The notes below the pieces were generated by a model. That model did no database searches. It was not told where the DNA came from and saw nothing but the letters and a program-made list of their open reading frames with translations. 61,086 bases of DNA from Candidatus Bathyarchaeota archaeon (lineage in GTDB: Archaea > Thermoproteota > Bathyarchaeia > Bathyarchaeales > Bathycorpusculaceae): contig PLTA01000027.1 of assembly GCA_003164295.1 (NCBI GenBank), forward strand, positions 1 through 61,086, in the 5' to 3' direction. Shown piece by piece: positions 1 through 9,369 of the stretch. Within the stretch, counting starts at the first letter, position 1. Each line of letters begins with the position of its first letter. A program made the translations under genes and the position numbers.

Positions 1-287
1 TTGCGCAAGGAGTTAATCAGATCTTTCAATTCCCGTTACTTGGGATTTTCCGTTGCACCTATTTAATATAATCTCTTTTTTTTTTGTTTTATTATTATCT
101 TTCAATTCCCGTTACTTGGGATTTTCCGTTGCACCATTTACACCATTTCCTAATTTTAGAATTGTTGACCAATACTTTCAATTCCCGTTACTTGGGATTT
201 TCCGTTGCACCAACATAATATAATCTCTTGTTTTGTTGTTGTTTTAGTAGCTTTCAATTCCCGTTACTTGGGATTTTCCGTTGCACC
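1..287 (-). CRISPR. CRISPR array, leader-proximal end (4 repeats, 3 full spacers)
   Basis: Four identical 37-bp repeats lie at 23-59, 99-135, 175-211 and 251-287, separated by three spacers of exactly 39 bp (60-98, 136-174, 212-250). Bases 1-22 look like the end of a further spacer, so the array continues left of the window. On the minus strand each repeat ends in ATTGAAAG, the usual archaeal 8-nt crRNA 5' handle. Transcription is therefore leftward and the leader is at 288-423, next to the cas genes. Spacer 212-250 is then the newest. Spacers 60-98 and 212-250 are related: 30 of 39 positions match in the same register. Confidence 0.97.
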
Positions 288-423
288 CGAGCTGATTTTT
301 GCCTTATTCGGTAATTGGAACCCACTTCTAACATGATTCTGAATATATAGGCTCGATTATTATTCAACCGTCATTCAGTTTATAAACATAATCGAATAAC
401 GTCGTTTTGATGGTTGATCGAGG
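288..423 (-). promoter_or_regulatory. CRISPR leader and divergent csa1 promoter
   Basis: This AT-rich stretch separates the last repeat from csa1. On the minus strand a TATA-like CTATATATTC around 340-350 could drive the array, with a start site near 320. On the plus strand TTTATAAAC at about 379-387 is a good TATA box for the csa1 operon, giving a short 5' UTR before the TTG at 424. Inverted 7-bp arms CGATTAT (354-360) and ATAATCG (388-394) flank the csa1 TATA box. A regulatory role for these arms is inference. Confidence 0.6.
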
Positions 424-1311
424 TTGTATTTTCTATCCGACATAGAACAGAAGCGACTCCTCTACCAGCTTCTGCCAACGGCAAGAGAAGTTGGCGTAAG
501 TAAAGAGCTCAGAGGCTGGAACTGGCATCAACCACCATTAAAGCCATATTTTGACAACGTTAAGTTGCCCATGTACCAAATTAGCTCAAAGTACTGCCCT
601 ACAAACCGCGACATATACCTGCGTAATATTGAAAAAAAGTTTTGCCCGCCAAACTCGCGAATGGCCTTAGGCAAACTGTTCCATGGCATAGTTAGCGATT
701 GTTTACAAAGTTTTCGCCAGAGGCAAAACTTGAGTTTTGATGTCTGGTGGCAAAAGGTTAGGTGGCAGGAAATTGGCGAAAAACCAGAAACGGTCATTGA
801 TAAGTGCAGGCAAGTTTGGGATTTCATGCACAAAGTGTGTGAGGCCCAGTTGGCAGAACTCTCTTGCAGCCAGCCGTATGCAAATGAAATGGACTTGCTG
901 GGTACGGCGATTCCATTTTTGGTTGAGCATAAACTTTCTGGCGAATTACTTGGACTCAGTGACATACTGAGTGTGGACTGTTTTGATTATCTTAGAACAA
1001 TCATGTTTGACCTCAAAGTAACCAGTTTTAAGGAAGACTGGCACAGGCTATACTCTTTGGGATATGCACTTGTGTTTGAAAGCATCCATGAGGTGCCTGT
1101 GGATATTTGCTGTACTGTCTATTTGGGTGTTGAGAACGGGAAAATTAGTGTTCAAAAGGATTTGTTTTTTGCTAACGATGAGTTGCGGCAGTGGTGGCTT
1201 GAAGAAAGAGACAAAAAACTCGAAATTGTGGCAGAGAGAAAAGATCCTGGCAAGCCGGAGCGTTCCCAATGCAAAGAGTACTGCCAATACTACAACGTCT
1301 GCTATGGCTAG
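424..1311 (+). CDS. csa1: CRISPR-associated Csa1 (Cas4-like nuclease of the adaptation module)
   Basis: This is a 295-residue protein with a TTG start. The N-terminus (MYFLSDIEQKRLLYQLLP and ELRGWNW) is characteristic of Csa1. One Cys near the N-terminus (C58, in the KYCPT segment) and three at the C-terminus (C283, C287, C293) form the four-Cys iron-sulfur site of Cas4-family exonucleases. In this family Csa1 works with Cas1, Cas2 and Cas4 in spacer processing and integration. It leads a tight operon with cas1 18 bp downstream. Csa1 is usually seen with type I-A systems, whereas the effector genes here are I-B-like. I read this as an adaptation module of I-A type paired with a Tneap-type effector. 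Confidence 0.9.
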   Translation: MYFLSDIEQKRLLYQLLPTAREVGVSKELRGWNWHQPPLKPYFDNVKLPMYQISSKYCPTNRDIYLRNIEKKFCPPNSRMALGKLFHGIVSDCLQSFRQRQNLSFDVWWQKVRWQEIGEKPETVIDKCRQVWDFMHKVCEAQLAELSCSQPYANEMDLLGTAIPFLVEHKLSGELLGLSDILSVDCFDYLRTIMFDLKVTSFKEDWHRLYSLGYALVFESIHEVPVDICCTVYLGVENGKISVQKDLFFANDELRQWWLEERDKKLEIVAERKDPGKPERSQCKEYCQYYNVCYG

Positions 1312-1329
1312 AGAGGTTGATGGTTTACT

Positions 1330-2364
1330 ATGAACGTGTTTTTGGATGATTTCGGCATTTTCTTGGGAAGGAAAAGAAACCGGTTCAGTATCAAAAAGAA
1401 TGGCGAAGTAAAAGAAATAGTGGCAGACGACGTTGACTCAATAATCTGTTGCTCCTCAGGCGTTTCTTTTTCATCCAGCGCGTTGGAGCTGGCTACAGAA
1501 AACAACATTCAAGTGATCTTCGCTAAATATCGCGGATGGCCTTACGCTGTTCTGATGCCAGCAACTTTAACAGGCTCCGTGAGAGCAAGAAGAGAGCAGT
1601 TCCTTGCCTATAACGATGAACGCAGTGTGGTTCTGGCCAAGAAATTCATCGCGGGAAAACTTGTGAATCAGGCGAATTTTCTGAAGCTTATGGCCAAGAA
1701 TAGACGACAGACGGACCCAAAACTTGCTGAGAAACTGTATGATTCAGGTAAACTTATTGATGACGCAAATGACCGGATCAGCAGAGAACAAGGCAGCAAC
1801 ATAGATGAGAAGCGGCAGCAAATCATGAACTTGGAAGCTGAAGCCGCACGCTATTATTGGAATTGTGTTCGACAGATTTTACCCGTTGAACTGGGCTTTA
1901 CAGGACGAATAACCCGCGGCGCTACTGACCCTTTCAATGCTATGCTGAATTTTGGGTATCAAGCGGTTCTGTTTACTGAAGTTTGGAAGGCTGTAAGCTA
2001 TGCTGGGCTGGATTTTTATGCGGGATATTTGCATGCTGACCGTTCTGGGAAGCCATCTCTTGTCTTGGACATGATGGAGGAGTTTCGCCAGCAACTCGTA
2101 GATAGAACGCTGATTGGGCTAATTACAAAGAACGTCATAAAGCCAAACGAGATCATCGCCACCGACTCGGTTGAGGAAGGGCGGGTTTTACGAAAAGAGG
2201 TCATTAAAGTTTTGTTAGATAGTCTCCAAGAGCGCTTGGACAGCGAAGTCATGTTTAACAACCAGAAGGGGTCTTTGAAGAGTTTCATCCATTTACAGCC
2301 GCGATGCATGGTCCGTTTCTTGTTAAAAGAAGCCGAGTATGTTCCGTTCTGTTTAGGCTGGTGA
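1330..2364 (+). CDS. cas1: CRISPR-associated integrase Cas1
   Basis: At 344 residues this is normal size for Cas1, the metal-dependent integrase that inserts new spacers. The opening MNVFLDDFGIFLGRKRNRF, the early SSGVSFSSSALELATENNIQ segment and the C-terminal NFGYQAVLF plus YLHADRSGKPSLVLDMMEEF block are typical; the His and Glu/Asp of the latter are catalytic residues in the family. It starts with ATG 18 bp after csa1, and its stop lies 5 bp before the cas2 ATG, so translation is probably coupled. Confidence 0.97.
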   Translation: MNVFLDDFGIFLGRKRNRFSIKKNGEVKEIVADDVDSIICCSSGVSFSSSALELATENNIQVIFAKYRGWPYAVLMPATLTGSVRARREQFLAYNDERSVVLAKKFIAGKLVNQANFLKLMAKNRRQTDPKLAEKLYDSGKLIDDANDRISREQGSNIDEKRQQIMNLEAEAARYYWNCVRQILPVELGFTGRITRGATDPFNAMLNFGYQAVLFTEVWKAVSYAGLDFYAGYLHADRSGKPSLVLDMMEEFRQQLVDRTLIGLITKNVIKPNEIIATDSVEEGRVLRKEVIKVLLDSLQERLDSEVMFNNQKGSLKSFIHLQPRCMVRFLLKEAEYVPFCLGW

Positions 2365-2369
2365 GGGCT

Positions 2370-2660
2370 ATGCGTTATGTTGTTATTTATGATGTTTCGG
2401 ACGATAATTTGCGTACGCTTGTTTCTGAGACGCTTAAGGATTATGGGTTGCAGCGGATTCAATACAGTGGTTTCATGGGTGATCTTCGGCGGGATGAGTT
2501 GAACAGTTTATTGGTGGACCTGAAAAATCTCATCAAGGATTTGGTTGAGAACGTTCAGCTTTTCCCTATGTGTGATAGCTGTTTGAAGGGAAAGAAGGAA
2601 GTTGGTAAACCCAAAAAGTACGAGTTCAAGGAAAAGAAAGACAAAATCGCATATTTCTAA
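2370..2660 (+). CDS. cas2: CRISPR-associated Cas2
   Basis: The 96-residue protein begins MRYVVIYDVSDDNLRTLV, a ferredoxin-like beta1-alpha1 with the conserved Asp, followed by YGLQRIQYSGFMGDL. It dimerises and bridges Cas1 dimers in the integration complex. An upstream in-frame extension to 2304 exists, but the ATG at 2370 aligns with the family N-terminus and follows the cas1 stop directly. The Lys-rich tail (residues 75-92) is longer than in many Cas2 proteins and may contact DNA. Confidence 0.95.
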   Translation: MRYVVIYDVSDDNLRTLVSETLKDYGLQRIQYSGFMGDLRRDELNSLLVDLKNLIKDLVENVQLFPMCDSCLKGKKEVGKPKKYEFKEKKDKIAYF

Positions 2661-2675
2661 AATGGCGGGGCTAAC

Positions 2676-3341
2676 ATGAAGGCTAAAGTGGCGAGGGAAG
2701 ATAAGTGGTTGAAGAATCAACAGAGGTTGCATGTATCAGACATTGCTGAGTCTTTTATCTCTGTTACTGACGTTAAGCATTACATTTATTGTCCAAGGCT
2801 AATCTACTTTGACCGTGTTCTGCATGCGACGCCTATTTTTGGTTCGCAGCAGGAAGAAGGCAAAGAAACGCATGAGGAGCAAATTGCTAAGGAGCTTCGG
2901 CGCAAAGACGCCGTTTATTATTCGTCTGAGTTTGTGGGCGCAGAGAAACTGCTGTTCACCACGTTGTGCTCTGATGCGCTGGGGCTGCAGGGCAACGTTG
3001 ACCTCATAATCAAAACCGCCAGAGGCGAGTTTATTCCTGTAGAGTACAAGAACATGAACAGCGACAGCGGCAGGGTTTGCATGGACCACAAATACCAGCT
3101 TGTCGCCTATGCGCTACTCATCGAAGAAAACTTTGGCACAATCGTAAAGCAAGGCATTGTAAACTATCTTCCTGAAGGGCTAATACTGCAGTTCGAGATG
3201 ACACCAACCATGAAAACCCACGTCAAGCGCGTCCTAGGACACATAAAAAAAATAATCCAAACCGAAGAACTCCCCCCCATACGCGTGGCAAAATATAAAT
3301 GCCAAGGCGGATGCGGACACAAACAAACCTGCCAGACCTAA
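2676..3341 (+). CDS. cas4: CRISPR-associated exonuclease Cas4
   Basis: This 221-residue RecB-family nuclease has C39 in the YIYCPRLIYFDR motif and C209, C213 and C219 at the C-terminus as iron-sulfur ligands. The catalytic core is visible as GNVDLII, IPVEYKN and QLVAYA (Asp, Glu-x-Lys, Gln). Cas4 trims prespacers and helps choose the PAM and orientation. It is the last gene of the adaptation operon, and its stop is only 17 bp from the convergent cas3 stop. The locus thus carries two Cas4-family nucleases, Csa1 and Cas4. Confidence 0.95.
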   Translation: MKAKVAREDKWLKNQQRLHVSDIAESFISVTDVKHYIYCPRLIYFDRVLHATPIFGSQQEEGKETHEEQIAKELRRKDAVYYSSEFVGAEKLLFTTLCSDALGLQGNVDLIIKTARGEFIPVEYKNMNSDSGRVCMDHKYQLVAYALLIEENFGTIVKQGIVNYLPEGLILQFEMTPTMKTHVKRVLGHIKKIIQTEELPPIRVAKYKCQGGCGHKQTCQT

Positions 3342-3358
3342 CTAAACCTTGAAGAGGG

Positions 3359-5578
3359 CTATTCAATTTCCCCTTGTGCCTTCAAGGATAGACCTATAGA
3401 AGATGAATATGGTTTATTGATTATCCAAGGGTCCGAGTTTTTATCGAGATATTCGGACAGATACGAAAGACTTGCAGTTCTCACAGGAACAAGCAATCGA
3501 TTGGATTCGAGCCATAACCCTTGAGACTGGTATTCAGCATATTGTGCTGCGAGAACGTGCGGAAGAAGGTCAATTGTTCCATCTGTCTTCTCGATGATTT
3601 GTTCAGTCCAATCATTGTGAAAACCTGCCACTAATCTCTCTTTATAGCATTTGATTAGCGGATGATTTAACGCATTGTTGTAACGCTCTAGGTCTTCACC
3701 GTTGTATCCACTCTGGTACACTCGATTTGCGACAGCAATTAGATCAATTTCCCTTAAAGGATTCGAAAGAGACTGCAGCTCAGCAATCGACCTTGAAACT
3801 ATGTCCTTGTTATAAATGGAGTACTTGCTAATCTGCTCTTTAAAAACTACAATGTTTGCCGGAGACCTTTCCCCCTTCCTATTAACTCTGCCTAACCTTT
3901 GAATTAAGGCATCAATTGGAGCAGGTTCTGAAAACGCTTGTTCGAAATCTACGTCTAAACTCACTTCAACAACTTGAGTTGCCACCAAAACTTTAGGTAG
4001 TCCAGCTTGAAGATTCTTCTCGATATTGTCTCGGTCTTTTCGACAAAAGCGACTATGGAGAAGAACCACACCCTTGATACCTTTTTTGGAAATTTCTTCG
4101 AAAACGGTTTGAGCAGAGGGGACATGGTTGCAGACAATTAATGTTGATTTTGATCGTTCAATTGAGCCCAAAATATTATCAATATTTGTCAAAATGTTTC
4201 CGTCAGATATTCGCAGATTGTGCCTCTTTTGTTCAAGAATTTTTTTATCTGATTGATCGTCGAGCGATGGCGCTATAAATTCAATAGGTGAAATTTCATC
4301 TTGCAGCATTTTTTTGATGAAATCAGGCATTGTTGCTGAGAGGAAGAGACATGAGGCGTTATTCTCAGTCAAGAATTTTGCTGTGGCTATGACAAAGCCT
4401 GTCACCACTGGATCATAAGCATGAATTTCATCAAAAATAAAACACGAATTGGGAAACTCGGAAAGCATCAATTCCCAACCCCTGCCATGGAGGGTATATC
4501 GTAAAATTTGATGCGGTGTACAAACACGTATAGGATACCATATTTCTTTTGCAAGAGAACTAGCCTGTCGTGCATCTTTTTGTCGAATTAAAGGTGAATC
4601 AGATTTGTCGTTATCGCCCATAGCATATAATGAAGATAGTGCCCGCGAATGTAATAGACCAACATTCGTTTCGCCATAATATTTGCAAAGGCGGAGGTAC
4701 ATTGCATTGATGCTGGCAGTATTAGGTAAACAATAGAAGAGCCTTCCATTTCTTTTTTGATTTTTGCCTGCCCAAAGTTGTGCCGCAAGAGTCTTTCCAG
4801 AACCCGTAGGAGCTTGCAGGATTAAATTTCCTTTAGTTACATGCGCTTTCTCTTGAAAACTGTACAGAGTATGAACATCGATTTTGATTTTGGACAAATC
4901 GGGTATTTTGGGAACATTGATTTTCACATTGCTACTCGCAACATGGTCGCACGACATAAGAAGACCACGTAAAAGGGAAGCATACAATCGTCTTTGAAAA
5001 TCCACTTTTCCCTGTTCCATGCTGTCCAACCACATTTCAGGAAGAGCAAGGCAGCTTAATCCTAAATTCACGCTAAGGTTTTTGCTGTTGGCTTTACTGA
5101 GTATCTCACTCCATTCAATGGCGCATAATTGCTTGTTTTCTTCCCATTCTCTTGCCATTTTGAACCAAACTGTGTAAGGGTCTGGAGCCAAAGGGATTTC
5201 TTCAAAATGTAAACAGCCCTTGCAGGGGAGAATGCCATCTAACGGTATTGTCTTGTGGTGTGTCAAGGCAGCAAATATAATTTCTTCTTTCAGTTTTTGA
5301 AACGAAGCAAATGAAGCGGAGATAACTTCATGCCGTCTGCCCCATCTCTCAGAACCTTTTCCCAGAGATTTCTGAAAGCCCGTGGCTGCTTTACCTACGT
5401 CATGAACAGATAGTGCATCTCGAAGATCCTCGCTTATTGAAGCAATTCTGCTTTCTTCAAAGGGAAGGTTAGCTAAGACACTTTCTGCGATTTCTAAGCA
5501 ACGTATTGTATGTTGAGCTAAAGTTTCGCCTGTATCTTTCGCCAAGATTCTAGCTGATTCAGTCATTTTTGTAGCCAT
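3359..5578 (-). CDS. cas3: CRISPR-associated helicase-nuclease Cas3 (HD at the N-terminus)
   Basis: The 739-residue protein fuses an HD nuclease to a superfamily 2 helicase. HD ligands are visible as H59-D60 (SVHDVGK), H83, H107-H108 and D211. The helicase carries Walker A APTGSGKT (256-263), DEIH (383-386), SAT (414-416), VATQVVEVSLDVDF and the arginine motif QRLGRVNRKG. Cas3 is recruited by Cascade to unwind and degrade target DNA. It overlaps cas5 by 16 bp at its start, indicating coupling, and is the last gene of the effector operon. All catalytic motifs are intact. Confidence 0.96.
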   Translation of the reverse strand: MATKMTESARILAKDTGETLAQHTIRCLEIAESVLANLPFEESRIASISEDLRDALSVHDVGKAATGFQKSLGKGSERWGRRHEVISASFASFQKLKEEIIFAALTHHKTIPLDGILPCKGCLHFEEIPLAPDPYTVWFKMAREWEENKQLCAIEWSEILSKANSKNLSVNLGLSCLALPEMWLDSMEQGKVDFQRRLYASLLRGLLMSCDHVASSNVKINVPKIPDLSKIKIDVHTLYSFQEKAHVTKGNLILQAPTGSGKTLAAQLWAGKNQKRNGRLFYCLPNTASINAMYLRLCKYYGETNVGLLHSRALSSLYAMGDNDKSDSPLIRQKDARQASSLAKEIWYPIRVCTPHQILRYTLHGRGWELMLSEFPNSCFIFDEIHAYDPVVTGFVIATAKFLTENNASCLFLSATMPDFIKKMLQDEISPIEFIAPSLDDQSDKKILEQKRHNLRISDGNILTNIDNILGSIERSKSTLIVCNHVPSAQTVFEEISKKGIKGVVLLHSRFCRKDRDNIEKNLQAGLPKVLVATQVVEVSLDVDFEQAFSEPAPIDALIQRLGRVNRKGERSPANIVVFKEQISKYSIYNKDIVSRSIAELQSLSNPLREIDLIAVANRVYQSGYNGEDLERYNNALNHPLIKCYKERLVAGFHNDWTEQIIEKTDGTIDLLPHVLAAQYAEYQSQGLWLESNRLLVPVRTASLSYLSEYLDKNSDPWIINKPYSSSIGLSLKAQGEIE

Positions 5579-6255
5579 TTATGCAGATATATGGCGTCGT
5601 AGGGTTCTTTCATATTTGATGGATGGTAAAGGTTACTCATAGAAACGAGAAACCGTTCTCTAGTTGTTGGCATTAAACCTTGGTAAAATCCAAATGGTCC
5701 AGCTATTCGTGTTCTACCTTCAACTTCGTTTTCGAACCATTCAGGACAGCGGACTAAGAGTGACGGACTATTCATCTTAATCTCAGGTATCAATGTGGGA
5801 CCTATTTTTCCTGAAGATGTCTCTATGAGCTCCACTCTTTCCACATTTTTTATCCACACTATGTCTTGTGATCTTCCAAGAGAGGGCGTAGAAACTGGAG
5901 AACGAAATGTTTGTTCAAGTTCCAGATTAGTAACGTAAAGGTCAAGTTCAGGACGGAAATATACGTACCTCTTAAGAACTCCCGACCCTTCTCTATGAGG
6001 AGACAGTATACCTTTACTTAACGATAAACGGTCTGTTTTTTCGATTTCTATATCCCGAGAGGAACAATGAAACTCAAAACCAATTCTAGTTTCAGAAGGG
6101 GAAATAATTCTACCTGCAACTGCACTAAGCATGCCCAATAAAGTACTATACGGGGGGCAAGGTAACGAAATCTGGGTGCCCGTTATTGTTAAAGGATGTT
6201 TGAAAAAAGCGGTGAACCCCTCCATTTGGATATGGAGGGCCGCAATGCTGGGCAT
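5563..6255 (-). CDS. cas5: Cascade subunit Cas5 (Tneap/I-B type)
   Basis: This 230-residue RAMP protein has the Cas5 N-terminal pattern (IQMEGFTAFFKHPLTITG, then PCPPYSTLLGMLSAVAGR). Cas5 caps the 5' handle of crRNA in the Cascade backbone. It starts 1 bp after the cas7 stop and overlaps cas3. Gene order after cas7 and before cas3 is that of the Tneap-type I-B operon. The GPFGFYQGLMPTTRERFLVS segment near the C-terminus is typical of Cas5t. Confidence 0.9.
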   Translation of the reverse strand: MPSIAALHIQMEGFTAFFKHPLTITGTQISLPCPPYSTLLGMLSAVAGRIISPSETRIGFEFHCSSRDIEIEKTDRLSLSKGILSPHREGSGVLKRYVYFRPELDLYVTNLELEQTFRSPVSTPSLGRSQDIVWIKNVERVELIETSSGKIGPTLIPEIKMNSPSLLVRCPEWFENEVEGRTRIAGPFGFYQGLMPTTRERFLVSMSNLYHPSNMKEPYDAIYLHKWLQK

Positions 6256-6256
6256 T

Positions 6257-7369
6257 TTAGGTCAAAGCCTTTGCCATTTGTTCAGCTGAATCTATAGGAG
6301 TCGTAATTATGAAGGATAGCCCTTCGTCATTTACCTTTTCAAGCTGCAAAACCTCAGTTTCATTCTTCAAATATCCCTTTCTTATGCCGACAAAGATTGG
6401 TGTTACGATTCTATCTGAATAGTCATGAACTACTTCTTTGAGCGCATCAACCTTTAGTATAGGACCGTTTCCATCGTCGATGAAGAGGCTATTGAAGATG
6501 GGATTTCCGCATGTTGTACCAGCTAAAATCATAACCTTGGGCGAAACATCGGTGCCAAAGGCGGCTTGCTTTGCACCGCCGCGCAAGTGAGCAAGGGCTT
6601 TCAGCAATGCTGATGCCCGCTCTTTACGCTTTGTTTGGGCATCGGTCATCTCGTAAATTTTGCCGCTTTTCCCTTGGTCTTGTGTTACTTTTATTTTTTG
6701 ATTTTGGAGAAAATCCGCTATTTTTGCCTCATCAAGTTCTATTCTATCGCCAATATTCCAGAAAACTCCAAGACGATTGTAGTTTAAACAAAATACGCCT
6801 TGCAAGTGCGTATTGTAGAACTCTGTGGTATACGGCAACGGGGTTCCTTCTTTTAGATGTACAAAGCCCTCGTCTTTGCCTTGCCAACCGGTTTTTCGAA
6901 TCGAACACAGAATCGATGCACAAAACGGAGATGCCCGAATGACAGGTTTCACTTTTTTTCCGCCTTTTTCTCCCGTTTCTTCAGGTTCGGGATTTTCTGA
7001 CTCCTCGTTTTCAGGTCTGCGTTTCCCTTGACCACTTTCTGCTCTCATGTACCCAAATATGTCATCTTCGGGAAAACCGACTGGGTCCAATTTTCCTGCA
7101 ATCTTTACTGTAGTTTGTTTCGCCGATTGACCAATAGCCGTTAGTTCACTTGCTGGCCACCCTGTTTCTTCAATTAGGGTGTTCCGCAGCCATCTTTTCC
7201 AAGCTTGGGACGAAACATATGGAACTCTGTTAGGACCGTCTTTAAACGTCTTGGGAATTGTCACATTTCGGTTTTCACCTTCGCCTAATCCAGCGCCATT
7301 CAAGAAAGACGCAGGTGCTTCAACTAGAAAAGTACCTGCAACATGAGTAATATTTTTGATTGCAGACAT
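6257..7369 (-). CDS. cas7: Cascade backbone subunit Cas7 (Cst2/DevR family)
   Basis: The protein has 370 residues. Its N-terminus (KNITHVAGTFLVEAPASFLNG, then RVPYVSSQAWKRWLRNTL) is the Cst2/DevR-family Cas7 signature. Cas7 polymerises along the crRNA spacer. A charged Glu/Gly/Lys-rich insertion (about residues 113-141, including EESENPEPEETGEKGGKK) replaces the usual loop and is probably surface exposed. It lies 8 bp after cas8 and 1 bp before cas5. Confidence 0.92.
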   Translation of the reverse strand: MSAIKNITHVAGTFLVEAPASFLNGAGLGEGENRNVTIPKTFKDGPNRVPYVSSQAWKRWLRNTLIEETGWPASELTAIGQSAKQTTVKIAGKLDPVGFPEDDIFGYMRAESGQGKRRPENEESENPEPEETGEKGGKKVKPVIRASPFCASILCSIRKTGWQGKDEGFVHLKEGTPLPYTTEFYNTHLQGVFCLNYNRLGVFWNIGDRIELDEAKIADFLQNQKIKVTQDQGKSGKIYEMTDAQTKRKERASALLKALAHLRGGAKQAAFGTDVSPKVMILAGTTCGNPIFNSLFIDDGNGPILKVDALKEVVHDYSDRIVTPIFVGIRKGYLKNETEVLQLEKVNDEGLSFIITTPIDSAEQMAKALT

Positions 7370-7377
7370 AGCTCCTA

Positions 7378-9321
7378 TTATGCGTGGTTCTCTTTAAAAG
7401 CTTGTTCTCTAAAGCAATTGGCTAGAATCAGATTAAGCTGAAACAGTCTGAGGCTTTTAATAGAATATCCGTCTTGGTTCATGCAAAAGTGGTCCCAATA
7501 GGTTTCATCTGAGTAAGCAGGGTCGTATCTGGAGAGTTTTTCTCTAAACCAATAAAGGTCTTTTTCCCCGGTTATTAGCTCATCAATTACTTCCTTCTTG
7601 AATCTAAGTTGACCACGTTTATCGACGTATTCTTCAGTTAACGTACGCAGTATTTTTTCAAGATTAGAAGGTACGTCTGCGTTATGCGGGATCTTGACCA
7701 ATTCTGGAGGTCCAGAAATTTCTAGCAGGTTTTCAGTTCTGAGCCATTCAGTCCACATTAATCTGAGTCTAAACAAAGGCTCATATGTTGTTTCGCTTCC
7801 CTGCTCATTTAGACACAAGGCTTTCCACGTGTCATAGTTAAAACCTTCATGAAGTATGGCCCCTTTTAGAAACTGCCTCCTCAGCCATGAAGTAGTTATT
7901 TTTCCTAAAGGGAACCTCTCCAGAACCTCTTTCCTAAATCTTACGGCACCCCTGCTTTCTATTTGATCTTCAAGCATTTTTCTTCCAACATAAAACAGCA
8001 ACTCATTACAAGACGGTTTACAAATTGCTTGTTCATCTTCCGTTTTCCAACAATCACTATGATAAGTGTAGTATGATATGTACTTCCACGCGTCACGGTT
8101 TATGCCTATACACCTATCTGAGTCTTGAGCAAAAAGTGCACTATATTCTGCGAATCCGAGTTTTCCAGTATTAACCATTTCAACAATGAGTTTTCGGATT
8201 CTGTTCCTTTTGGCAAAGTCATTCTTGAGGTCCTTTCTGAAAGCCTCAAAATTCTTGACATCCGGGAAATTCGCCTTAAGGTATCCTGCTATCTTGCTGG
8301 CTGTTTGCAACGCTTCCGTTGCAACACTGCGAACCCTGTTCTGATACAAGAAGAATAATTCAGGAGAAACACCTTCGTGTTTTTTTGATGGATACAACGA
8401 ATAATAATCACTGCCCTTTGAGATACAATTCAGGAAGGAGTATTCAGGATTTTTGTCCTTCCTAATGAGGCGCATGATTTCTTCTCGCATGCCTTGTCCG
8501 ATTGCGTCAAAGAGAAACTGAAGGGCACCGTTTGGTATCTCCTCAATTTTGCAGTCTGGCCCTGTTCCAGAGTTAGAAAACATCCAGACAAAGAGTGTGA
8601 CCCCCGGGTCCAACCTCTTTATCCTGCGCATCGTGTCGAGAGTTTTTTCTACAACTGCTGCACTGCCTTCTTTGGAACCGCGTGTTTCGAACTTCTCCAC
8701 CACGATTCTGTCTTGAATATCCTGCGCTATTCTTTCCATAAGAGAATACCAAAAAGCCTGCGATGTGGACTGAAATACAGCTAATTTACCATCTCTGAGA
8801 ATAACTCCTTGAGGGAGATAATGCACTGCAAATAAACATTTAGCACAAAGATTTGGCGACCTTGAGCCAGCTGGCAAGGCTTGAGCATCGCTCCCCATAC
8901 TTCCTGCGAGCGGAAACCAATCCCGACCAGTATATCTTGATTCGTCTTTGTAGCCTAAGGGAACAAGAGTTTCTCTAACTAACTTATCAACATTTAAGGT
9001 ATATTCATTACCGCAGCTTTCGCATCTTTCATGGATATCTTCAAATCCTATGCTATTCAATAAAGCGGTAGTGATTTTGCTATAGAACTGAGTTCGTTTA
9101 TCGATAGGTTTTATACCTGGATGAGTTGCGAGCGAATTGACAGTGAATATTATGGTTGTGCTCTTCAGTTTCGAGTTCCGACGTGCAAGTTCGCTTCCAT
9201 CACCGTGAACCTTTTTCATTTTCTCTAGTGTCAATTCTTCTATATGCTCGCAGTCGCTTCTAAAAGCTAAGACTGCAAGACCTGTATCGACGAAGGGGTT
9301 TCCTGTTAGAGAAATGTTCAT
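7378..9321 (-). CDS. cas8: Cascade large subunit Cas8 (Cst1, CXXC-CXXC type)
   Basis: This 647-residue protein has two CxxC pairs in its N-terminal third, C100/C103 and C159/C162, the zinc-binding signature of the Cst1 family of Cas8 proteins. Position between cas6 and cas7 fits the Tneap arrangement. Cas8 recognises the PAM in Cascade. The start MNISLTGNPFVDTGLAVLAF is characteristic (Cst1 proteins open with a short TGNPFVDAG-like strand). The rest is divergent and I cannot assign subdomains beyond the zinc module. Confidence 0.88.
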   Translation of the reverse strand: MNISLTGNPFVDTGLAVLAFRSDCEHIEELTLEKMKKVHGDGSELARRNSKLKSTTIIFTVNSLATHPGIKPIDKRTQFYSKITTALLNSIGFEDIHERCESCGNEYTLNVDKLVRETLVPLGYKDESRYTGRDWFPLAGSMGSDAQALPAGSRSPNLCAKCLFAVHYLPQGVILRDGKLAVFQSTSQAFWYSLMERIAQDIQDRIVVEKFETRGSKEGSAAVVEKTLDTMRRIKRLDPGVTLFVWMFSNSGTGPDCKIEEIPNGALQFLFDAIGQGMREEIMRLIRKDKNPEYSFLNCISKGSDYYSLYPSKKHEGVSPELFFLYQNRVRSVATEALQTASKIAGYLKANFPDVKNFEAFRKDLKNDFAKRNRIRKLIVEMVNTGKLGFAEYSALFAQDSDRCIGINRDAWKYISYYTYHSDCWKTEDEQAICKPSCNELLFYVGRKMLEDQIESRGAVRFRKEVLERFPLGKITTSWLRRQFLKGAILHEGFNYDTWKALCLNEQGSETTYEPLFRLRLMWTEWLRTENLLEISGPPELVKIPHNADVPSNLEKILRTLTEEYVDKRGQLRFKKEVIDELITGEKDLYWFREKLSRYDPAYSDETYWDHFCMNQDGYSIKSLRLFQLNLILANCFREQAFKENHA

Positions 9322-9369
9322 TGAACTAAAATCAGAGCATGTGCTATTTATGTTTTCCAGCTAATACTC

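Noticed and set aside
136..174. Self-targeting spacer
   Set aside because: I found no match of any spacer elsewhere in the window; a full-genome search was not possible.
528..965. Long minus-strand open frame inside csa1
   Set aside because: Shadow frame of a well-supported Cas gene; product has no domain and no ribosome-binding site.
6571..7031. Plus-strand open frames antisense to cas7
   Set aside because: Low-quality products in Cys/Phe/Ser-rich frames; cas7 on the other strand explains the sequence.
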